Source: an uncultured Clostridia bacterium
GTDB taxonomy: Bacteria > Bacillota > Clostridia > UBA1381
Direction of reading: 5' to 3'
Assembly (NCBI GenBank): GCA_934454035.1
Contig: CAKSFY010000090.1
Span: 1-9,005 of the forward strand
Length of the DNA: 9,005 nt
In this document: positions 1 to 5,665 of the stretch, piece by piece
How positions within the stretch are numbered: position 1 is the first letter of the stretch
Layout of the letters: each line of letters starts with the position of its first letter
Position numbers and translations under genes: made by a program
The notes under the pieces: generated by a model
The model's input: only the letters and a program-made list of their open reading frames with translations
Databases searched by the model: none
Told to the model about the DNA's origin: nothing

Positions 1-6
1 ATAGCG

Positions 7-681
7 ATGAGTAACATCACAACCGCATGCCGCGATATATCCGAGCTTACTCCAAACGCACAAAAAGCATGCAGGCTATTCCTCAAAAAATGCGAGGAAA
101 ACGGCTTGAAAGTCCGTATAACCGAAACATATCGCAGCCAAGAGCGGCAAAATTACCTTTACGCGCAAGGAAGAACACGGAGCGGAAATGTTGTCACGTG
201 GACGAAAAACAGCCGCCACACAAGCCGCAGGGCATGGGATATATGCAGGGATATAAAAGGGCAGGAATACTCAGACAGCGGATTTTTTAAGGCGTGCGGA
301 CAAATTGCAAAGGAACTTAATATCACATGGGGCGGCACATGGAAACAAGCCGACACACCCCATTTTGAGGTTGACAGGAATTGGACAGAACCGAAGGAGG
401 ATAACGAAATGACCGAACAGGGAAAAATCAAATTTAACGCGCTTGTCGAAGTGGTGGAAAACTTAACACACACCATTGACCGGCTGGCGGACAGGATTAC
501 AAAACTTGAAAATCCAATGATTTATAACTATATCGATGATAACATGCCTGAATGGGCAAGACCGACCGTGCAGAAGCTTGTCGATAAAGGAATCATAAGG
601 GGCGATGAAAACGGTCTGCATTTGACCGATAGCGACCTAAAGCAGCTTGTCATAAATGACCGAGCAGGACTGTATAATTAA
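7..681 (+). CDS. Phage-type M15 peptidoglycan peptidase (endolysin) with C-terminal wall-binding-like domain
   Basis: The 224-residue product probably cuts the stem peptide of peptidoglycan (L-Ala-D-Glu or D-Ala-D-Ala type peptidase, family M15) to lyse the host. Seen: residues 1-126 form the catalytic domain. Its zinc-site motif SRHTSRRAWD supplies H71 and D78, and DTPH supplies the third ligand H119 and the likely catalytic acid D116. The family motif usually has Gly where R74 stands. Residues 137-168 look like a coiled-coil linker. Residues 171-224 (YNYIDDNMPEWARP to the end) match the short C-terminal domain I know from many clostridial phage lysins. There is no signal peptide, so export would need a holin or cell damage. 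The start is supported by family-like N-terminal residues, but its RBS lies at or beyond the window edge and the frame is open to position 1. A second RBS and in-frame ATG occur inside the gene (see 394-411). A terminator follows at once. The neighbourhood suggests a prophage lysis gene. The substrate bond is inferred. Confidence 0.88.
   Translation: MSNITTACRDISELTPNAQKACRLFLKKCEENGLKVRITETYRSQERQNYLYAQGRTRSGNVVTWTKNSRHTSRRAWDICRDIKGQEYSDSGFFKACGQIAKELNITWGGTWKQADTPHFEVDRNWTEPKEDNEMTEQGKIKFNALVEVVENLTHTIDRLADRITKLENPMIYNYIDDNMPEWARPTVQKLVDKGIIRGDENGLHLTDSDLKQLVINDRAGLYN
394..411 (+). promoter_or_regulatory. Internal ribosome binding site and in-frame ATG in the lysin gene
   Basis: AAGGAGG at 394-400 is followed by 8 bases and then ATG at 409-411, in frame with the lysin as Met135. 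Initiation here would give a 90-residue protein consisting only of the coiled coil and the C-terminal domain, starting MTEQGKIKF. The site falls exactly between the catalytic and C-terminal domains. Internal starts that produce free wall-binding subunits are known for clostridial endolysins such as CD27L and CTP1L. Use of this one is inferred. Confidence 0.65.
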
Positions 682-685
682 ATTT

Positions 686-717
686 GGGGCGGTGTAATGC
701 CGCCCCTTGACTTTTTT
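686..717 (+). terminator. Rho-independent terminator of the lysin gene
   Basis: A 7-bp GC stem, GGGGCGG at 686-692 paired with CCGCCCC at 700-706, has a 7-base loop. It is followed by TTGAC and a run of six T (712-717). It starts 4 bases after the lysin stop codon and would end rightward transcription before the opposing tRNA operon. Confidence 0.9.
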
Positions 718-743
718 ATTTGGTTATGGTATATTAGTTTATG

Positions 744-775
744 AAAAAACTCCGAGATAATTACTTATCACGGAG
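744..775 (-). terminator. Rho-independent terminator of the tRNA operon
   Basis: Read on the minus strand, CTCCG (775-771) pairs with CGGAG (754-750), and inside it GATAA pairs with TTATC (769-765 with 760-756). One A-A mismatch separates the two helices and the loop is 4 bases. Six T follow at 749-744. It lies 45 bases beyond the 3' end of tRNA-Lys and faces the lysin terminator tail to tail. Confidence 0.85.
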
Positions 776-819
776 CTTAAAAACCATCGCGAACATAAAC
801 AGTTCGGATAATATTGTTA

Positions 820-895
820 TGGTGAACCATCGGGGATTCGAACCCCGGACAACTTGATTAAAAGTCAAGTGCTCTACCACCTGAGCTAATGGTCC
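820..895 (-). tRNA. tRNA-Lys (anticodon TTT)
   Basis: This 76-base gene folds as a full cloverleaf. Acceptor GGACCAT pairs with ATGGTTC, allowing one G-T pair; the T loop is GGTTCGAATCC; the CCA end is encoded. The 7-base anticodon loop CTTTTAA carries TTT at 862-860, which reads AAA and AAG (lysine). It is the last gene of the operon, and its 3' end points at the presumed prophage end. Confidence 0.97.
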
Positions 896-900
896 ATATA

Positions 901-977
901 TGGCAGGGATAGCAGGACTCGAACCTACGAAATGCCAGAATCAAAATCTGGTGCCTTACCGACTTGGCTATATCCCT
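901..977 (-). tRNA. tRNA-Gln (anticodon TTG)
   Basis: The gene has 77 bases including CCA. Acceptor AGGGATA pairs with TATCCCT, and the discriminator base is G. The anticodon stem CCAGA/TCTGG holds loop TTTTGAT with TTG at 944-942, which reads CAA. It lies 5 bases upstream of tRNA-Lys. Confidence 0.97.
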
Positions 978-1002
978 GTATTCCCTAAGTGAAAATATTA
1001 AA

Positions 1003-1080
1003 TGGGGTGGGTAGTGGGATTCGAACCCACGACATTCAGTGCCACAAACTGACGCTCTAACCAGCTGAACTATACCCACC
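1003..1080 (-). tRNA. tRNA-His (anticodon GTG)
   Basis: Acceptor GTGGGTA pairs with TACCCAC. The extra 5' G typical of tRNA-His is encoded at 1080 and faces discriminator C73 (1006); CCA is encoded at 1005-1003. Anticodon GTG is at 1045-1043. The end at 1080 includes the G(-1) position. Confidence 0.97.
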
Positions 1081-1091
1081 ATATAATTAAA

Positions 1092-1168
<77 letters not shown>

Positions 1169-1176
1169 ATATATGA

Positions 1177-1250
<74 letters not shown>

Positions 1251-1291
1251 ATATACTCCAACAAGAACGCTTCTCATTGGCTGACTAGTAT

Positions 1292-1320
1292 ATTATATCA
1301 GACTTTATTGTACTTGTCAA
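1292..1320 (-). promoter_or_regulatory. Consensus sigma-A promoter of the tRNA operon
   Basis: On the minus strand, TTGACA (1320-1315), a 17-base spacer and TATAAT (1297-1292) are a perfect match to the housekeeping consensus. The TGA just before TATAAT also makes an extended -10. Upstream, 1324-1355 is almost pure A/T tracts, including 7 T followed by 7 A, and could act as an UP element. Such strength fits stable-RNA transcription. The predicted start is near 1285. Confidence 0.92.
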
Positions 1321-1408
1321 TACTTTTTTTAAAAAAATTTATTTTTTTTATTTAAAATCGATTCACAAAGAAGATTAACTATAAATCTTACTTTGCAAAT
1401 CAATTTTA

Positions 1409-1424
1409 AAGCATGAATATGCTT
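1409..1424 (-). terminator. Possible weak terminator after the His-rich membrane protein gene
   Basis: A 6-bp hairpin, AAGCAT-ATTC-ATGCTT on the minus strand, lies 15 bases after the stop codon. It is followed only by TAAAATTGATTT rather than a clean T run. It may reduce read-through into the tRNA promoter region, but the evidence is thin. Confidence 0.3.
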
Positions 1425-1438
1425 GCAAAATGAATGAT

Positions 1439-1843
1439 TTACTCCTGCATATCAAGCTCGCCGTACTTATCCTTATATTTTTCGAGTTCATATTTAAGCT
1501 CTATATTTTCTTTTTTTAATTCATCCAATTCCATTTGCATTTGTTTGGCGTTTTCTTTATCATGATTAAACAGTCTGAAACTTGTTCCTTGTTCATCGGA
1601 ATTGCCCATTTTAATAGTAGTAACAACTAATATAACGATAGCAATTATAAAAGCGGAAAGAAAAATCGAGCGCAGCCAGATGGTTTTCTTTCGTTCCTTT
1701 GCCACTTCGATAGCCATATTACTTTGCTTTGGTTCTCTGTGTGAATAACCCGAATGGTGATGGTGGTGACTTGCATGATGTCTGTGATATTCTTGCGAAT
1801 GAGATGAATTGTTCTCTTTTCTGATGCTATTCGATTCTGCCAT
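1439..1843 (-). CDS. Unrecognised His-rich single-pass membrane protein with coiled-coil C-terminus
   Basis: I do not recognise this 134-residue protein. Seen: residues 1-55 are polar, with ten histidines between positions 15 and 35, five of them consecutive (26-30). One hydrophobic segment spans about 58-77. Residues 96-130 are charged, with heptad-like spacing of hydrophobic residues, suggesting a coiled coil. The many Lys/Arg just before the membrane segment predict a cytoplasmic N-terminus and an external C-terminus. This topology resembles FtsL/DivIC-type division proteins, but I see no conserved signature of them. The His cluster could bind metal; that is a guess. The start is firm in one respect: a stop codon in the same frame lies directly upstream of the ATG. 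The SD (AAGGGAG, 1864-1858) is 14 bases from the ATG, longer than usual. The gene follows addA on the same strand but has its own predicted promoter and a long leader. Confidence 0.75.
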   Translation of the reverse strand: MAESNSIRKENNSSHSQEYHRHHASHHHHHSGYSHREPKQSNMAIEVAKERKKTIWLRSIFLSAFIIAIVILVVTTIKMGNSDEQGTSFRLFNHDKENAKQMQMELDELKKENIELKYELEKYKDKYGELDMQE

Positions 1844-2056
1844 TTATTAATAATTATCTCCCTTCAAAAGAAATACTGTCAGCCGATTGGAAAATACCTG
1901 AAAACCTGCATTTTAAGCGTTTTTAGCTTTTTCTCGAGCTTCCGATTAGGGAAGGGAGGAGGTAATGCCGGTTTTATCCGGCTTAGAAAAATCTTGCATT
2001 TTACATTCGGCTGAATGAAGCTTTGGGTATGAAAATAGCATTTATTCTACCCATTT
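1844..2056 (-). promoter_or_regulatory. Long structured 5' leader of the His-rich protein gene, with possible SD sequestration
   Basis: If transcription starts near 2056, the leader is about 213 nt. Perfect short hairpins seen on the minus strand are: TGGGTA/TACCCA (2053-2048 with 2029-2024), CATTC/GAATG (2017-2013 with 2008-2004), GCCGG/CCGGC (1982-1978 with 1971-1967) and CTTCC/GGAAG (1954-1950 with 1943-1939). CTCCCTTC at 1958-1951 is an exact 8-base complement of GAAGGGAG at 1865-1858, the SD of the gene. It overlaps the last hairpin, so the two pairings exclude each other. It matches no riboswitch family I know. A regulatory role is inferred. Confidence 0.4.
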
Positions 2057-2100
2057 TATATTATTATACACTAAAATCTGATAAAAATCAATATAAAATG
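2052..2100. repeat. 11-bp perfect inverted repeat bracketing the promoter
   Basis: CATTTTATATT at 2052-2062 is the exact reverse complement of AATATAAAATG at 2090-2100, with 27 bases between. The right arm overlaps the -35 box and the left arm lies between the -10 box and the predicted start. It could be a bipartite operator or a weak AT-rich stem after addA; no T run follows. Because both arms are A/T only apart from one C-G pair, chance cannot be excluded. Confidence 0.5.
2063..2091 (-). promoter_or_regulatory. Predicted sigma-A promoter of the His-rich protein gene
   Basis: On the minus strand, TTGATT (2091-2086), a 17-base spacer and a perfect TATAAT (2068-2063) lie just downstream of the addA stop codon. 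The site is flanked by an 11-bp inverted repeat. The predicted start is near 2056, which leaves a long leader before the ATG at 1843. No better -35/-10 pair was seen closer to the gene. Confidence 0.7.
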
Positions 2101-2107
2101 TCATTTT

Positions 2108-5100
2108 TTATTTGCAAAGAACAATATCATTATTATGGAACATATAAATATACTTTTCGGATACTTTTTTGCCTGTTATTTTTTCCAGTGCATATTGGTA
2201 CCATTCAAGCTGAGAATGATATTTTTTCATTAATTCTTCCGGTGAATTATAGTAATCCGACTTATAATCGATAAGGATAATATTTCCGTCCTCTTCAAAC
2301 CAGCAATCGATTATTCCCTGCAAAAGAATTTTTTCATCATAGGCGCTGAATCCGTCAAACAATGAAAGAGGGACATCGGTTTCAAAAGGTGTTTCTCTCA
2401 TAACATTTTTGTTTTCAATAATTCTTTTTCCGAGTTCGGTCTCATAAAAAGCAAGTATTTTTTTATTGTCCGCAAGCTCAGCTTGCTCTGTTGTCATGAT
2501 TTCATCTTTAACCATTCTTAGTTTTTCATTGTGTATATACTCTTCTGTCATGTCCTTTACCGGAATCAAATTTTGCATCACAATATGCAAAGCGTTTCCT
2601 CTGTCTGCTCCGCTTTTTTCTTTTTTCGGATTCATAAAATCGGGCACAGGCATGAGTTCGGTATCATTTTCAAAAAAGCTTCCCGATTTAAGCTCCGTAA
2701 CAGATACTTTCCCGGGTACAAAGCGAAGTTCGTTTTTATCATAGGTGAATTCCGATATTTCTATCCTGTCATCAAAGACTTTTTCGGTATTTTCTTCATC
2801 TGAACTGCGGAGGTACATACTGTATGGAATTTCTTTATAAATCCAGTTTTCATCAAATCTTGCAATTGGGGCTATCCAGTCCAGAAAAGTTCTTACGGAT
2901 AAGACTTTTTCCGCGTCCATTTTGCTCTCGCGTGTCGGCAGCATGCTATCCCATTCTTCGGAATATTTATCAAGGGGCTTGTTCTTTGTATTCACCACGC
3001 CCGTTACAATAAGCTTTTCCTTGGCACGAGTCATTGCCACATATAATTTTCTTTCTTCCTCGGAAATACTTTCGGCAATATTTGCGGCGGAGATAGTCTG
3101 TTTTGCAATTGTATCAACCCTGTATCCTTTGTCGGGATTTATTTCCTCCAAGCCAATTCCCCATTTTTTATGCATGGAAATAACATTCTCTTTTATATTA
3201 AATTTTTTTCCGCAGCCTGCCAGAAATACAACAGGAAATTCCAGTCCCTTGCTTTTATGAATTGTCATAATTCGGACTACATCGTGTCCTTCGCCGACAA
3301 GCTTCGCTCCGGACAAATCTTCTTCCCGTTTTTCCAGTCGTTCCATATATCTGATAAAATGGAACAATCCTTTATATCCGCTGCTTTCGTATTCTTTGGC
3401 GCGTTCAAATAAAAGTCTTAGATTTGCTCTGGCTTCTTCGCCGCCGTAAAGAGCACCCACAAATGCATAAATGCCGGTTTCTTCATATAAAACCCACAAA
3501 AGTCTGTCGCAGGTCATATATTTTGCATAATCTCTCCATTTTGCAAGTCTTTCAAGAAAGGCTTTGATTTTTTCGTCTTTTTTTGCATATACACATAATG
3601 CATCATAGATTAGTCCGTCATGAGCAGCTCTGATTTTTACGAGCTCATCATCGGAAAAATTGCCGATAGGAGAGCGTAATACACCCAAAAGAGGGATATC
3701 TCTGTATGGGTTTTGTATTACCTTTATGAGTGAAAGAACCATTCTTACTTCGCTTCTGTCAAAATATCCGCCGCTTTCCGCAAAACAGTCGATACCTTCT
3801 TTATTGAGTGCCGCTATGTATATTTCCGACACATATTTAAATGATGACATTAAAATTGTTACATCCTTGTTTTGCAGTTTTCTGTAGGTGCTGCCGTCTC
3901 TTACCATATATCCCGATTTTTTCAGCTCAGCTATTCTGTGCGCGATAAATGCCGCCTCTAATTCTGTTTTGTCAAGTGTGCTTTCATCGCCATCCTCCGC
4001 CTGTGATTCCAATATGCAGCATTCGGACAAATATCCGTCGGCATTTACATTTTCATAGGTGGTGTTCCCGTTGTTGAGCCGCTGCTCTTCGTTATAATCA
4101 ATATCTCCTACGGACTCGGACATTATCCTTTCAAAAACCGAATTAACGCTGTCCAAAACCTCTTTGCGGCTTCTGAAATTTCTGGAAAGGACTATCTTCC
4201 TGTCTGCTGCATCCTCACTTATTTTGTAGCTGTCGCACTTTTCCTTAAAAAGCATCGGGTCGCTTCGTCTGAATCGGTAAATACTCTGCTTCATGTCACC
4301 GACCAGAAACATATTGTTTCCGCGCGATATTTGCTTGAATATTTCTTCCTGTAGGGCGTTCGCATCCTGATATTCGTCCATAAGTATTTCATCATACTTG
4401 TCTTTATAAATATTGCGGACTTCATCATTTTCTTTAAACAGCTTTAAGCATAATAGCTCTGCGTCACAAAATTCAAGCATATTTTTGCTTTGTTTTATTG
4501 CCGTAAAGCATTCATCATATTTTTTCACAGCAGAACATATCGCTCGAGCCGTCGGATACACATTTTCCTTCATTCTCGAAACGAGCTCACCGGACGGAAT
4601 GCAGATAAGCTGTGCGGCTTTTTGTAAAAGAATTTTTGCGCGGTCGCGGAATCCCTTTACATATTCGTTTATCTCTTTGTCGGAGATTTCTTTTTCCTTG
4701 CAGCGTACCGATGATTTCGGTCCCCACTTTTCAAAAGCAAGTGAATTGAGTATCGTCGAGCTTTCGTCCCAATCGGCATTCTTTAATTTTTTTGCCGCGG
4801 AATATTCAAGACATACAATGCCGTACCTGCCGCCCCAGTTGAACTGAATCTCATTTTCCGACTCCGGCGGCATATTTTCAATTATTTCATCAATATTTTT
4901 AAAGTATCCGCAAGAATAGCCTGCCATATACTCAAGCGCTTTTTTTAGCTCATTATAAGCTTTATTGCACAAAAAATTCTTCTTTTTCAGACATTCTTCA
5001 ATCCATGGATTGCCGTCTTTTTGTAAATAAAGCTCTGCCTTTTCCGAAAGCCATTTATCAGGTTCCGGCATGGAACGCGTGAAATAATACACTTCTTTGA

Positions 5101-5665
5101 TTATATCGGCAATTTTTTCATCGCTGCGGCCATCGGAAAAAACCTCCAAAAGACGGAAAAAATCTTCATCACCTGTTTCGTAGCATTGCTCAAACAAATC
5201 CTCCATAGCGTCCTCAGCCATAAGTGCAAGCTGCGCGTTGTCCGCCATAGTAAAGCCCGGGTCGATGCCCAGCAGATGAAAATGTTCTCGGATTGCCTTT
5301 ATGCAAAATGCGTCTATAGTCATAATATCCGCATCGTAAATAAGTGAGGACTGTCTTTTTAATATATTGGTTAAAATTTCATCTCCGTTTGCCGCATCGA
5401 TTTTTTCCTCTAAAGTGTCGGCAATTCTTTCCTTCATTTCAGCCGCTGCAGCATTTGTGAATGTAACCACAAGCATTTTATTTATATCTGTCGGATGCGG
5501 ATTTTTTTTACCCGGAATGAGACTTTGTATAATGCGTTCCGCGAGAACTGCCGTTTTTCCCGAACCTGCCGCAGCATTTACAAGTATATTGCAGCGCTCA
5601 TTATTGATGTTGTATTTTGTATAAATTGCCTGTTTCTGTTCATTCGTCCATTCTCTTTTCGGCAT
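2108..5665 (-). CDS. addA: ATP-dependent helicase/nuclease subunit A (AddA)
   Basis: AddA is the UvrD-like 3'-5' helicase and nuclease subunit of AddAB, which resects double-strand breaks in the cytoplasm for RecA. Seen in the 1185-residue product: WTNEQKQAI (6-14) and Walker A AAGSGKT (K37); motif Ia TFTNAAAAEM; Walker B DEYQD (430-434); motif III GDMKQSIYRFR (from 456); RNFRSR; motif V TIHKSKGLEFP (H803); motif VI YVAMTRAKEKL (R880). The C-terminal RecB-type nuclease has D1120 (GIID) and D1133-Y-K1135 (IDYKSD). The length is close to that of Bacillus AddA, about 1230. I chose the ATG at 5665 because GGAGGTGG (5679-5672) lies 6 bases before it and MPKREWT starts like other AddA proteins. An ATG at 5704 in the same frame would add 13 residues but is less likely. 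The gene overlaps addB by 26 bp, suggesting translational coupling. All key residues are present. Confidence 0.97.
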   Translation of the reverse strand: MPKREWTNEQKQAIYTKYNINNERCNILVNAAAGSGKTAVLAERIIQSLIPGKKNPHPTDINKMLVVTFTNAAAAEMKERIADTLEEKIDAANGDEILTNILKRQSSLIYDADIMTIDAFCIKAIREHFHLLGIDPGFTMADNAQLALMAEDAMEDLFEQCYETGDEDFFRLLEVFSDGRSDEKIADIIKEVYYFTRSMPEPDKWLSEKAELYLQKDGNPWIEECLKKKNFLCNKAYNELKKALEYMAGYSCGYFKNIDEIIENMPPESENEIQFNWGGRYGIVCLEYSAAKKLKNADWDESSTILNSLAFEKWGPKSSVRCKEKEISDKEINEYVKGFRDRAKILLQKAAQLICIPSGELVSRMKENVYPTARAICSAVKKYDECFTAIKQSKNMLEFCDAELLCLKLFKENDEVRNIYKDKYDEILMDEYQDANALQEEIFKQISRGNNMFLVGDMKQSIYRFRRSDPMLFKEKCDSYKISEDAADRKIVLSRNFRSRKEVLDSVNSVFERIMSESVGDIDYNEEQRLNNGNTTYENVNADGYLSECCILESQAEDGDESTLDKTELEAAFIAHRIAELKKSGYMVRDGSTYRKLQNKDVTILMSSFKYVSEIYIAALNKEGIDCFAESGGYFDRSEVRMVLSLIKVIQNPYRDIPLLGVLRSPIGNFSDDELVKIRAAHDGLIYDALCVYAKKDEKIKAFLERLAKWRDYAKYMTCDRLLWVLYEETGIYAFVGALYGGEEARANLRLLFERAKEYESSGYKGLFHFIRYMERLEKREEDLSGAKLVGEGHDVVRIMTIHKSKGLEFPVVFLAGCGKKFNIKENVISMHKKWGIGLEEINPDKGYRVDTIAKQTISAANIAESISEEERKLYVAMTRAKEKLIVTGVVNTKNKPLDKYSEEWDSMLPTRESKMDAEKVLSVRTFLDWIAPIARFDENWIYKEIPYSMYLRSSDEENTEKVFDDRIEISEFTYDKNELRFVPGKVSVTELKSGSFFENDTELMPVPDFMNPKKEKSGADRGNALHIVMQNLIPVKDMTEEYIHNEKLRMVKDEIMTTEQAELADNKKILAFYETELGKRIIENKNVMRETPFETDVPLSLFDGFSAYDEKILLQGIIDCWFEEDGNIILIDYKSDYYNSPEELMKKYHSQLEWYQYALEKITGKKVSEKYIYMFHNNDIVLCK

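Noticed and set aside
782..832. 8-bp direct repeat AACCATCG at 782-789 and in the tRNA-Lys 3' part at 825-832, considered as a prophage att remnant
   Set aside because: It is too short, and the copy at 782 is not embedded in longer tRNA-like sequence. Chance is likely.
1883..1950. Similar words CCGATTGG (1883-1890) and CCGATTAGG (1942-1950) as tandem regulator sites
   Set aside because: There are only two imperfect short copies, and neither is placed sensibly relative to the predicted promoter.
1951..2016. Short plus-strand frame of 17 codons after GGGAGGAGG, starting with ATG at 1965
   Set aside because: The SD-ATG spacing is too short, no plus-strand promoter is visible, and the purine run is better explained as the complement of the anti-SD in the minus-strand leader.
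1844..2056. Leader region as a 6S RNA or other known structural RNA
   Set aside because: I found no long closing helix between the 5' and 3' ends, no terminator before the coding sequence and no recognisable conserved core.
2023..2274. Plus-strand frame of 83 codons starting in the leader region
   Set aside because: Most of it is antisense to the addA nuclease end. It has no SD and no domain.
4413..4847. Plus-strand frame of 144 codons inside addA
   Set aside because: It is antisense to a clearly functional addA and is a composition shadow, like the other plus-strand frames between 2466 and 8069.
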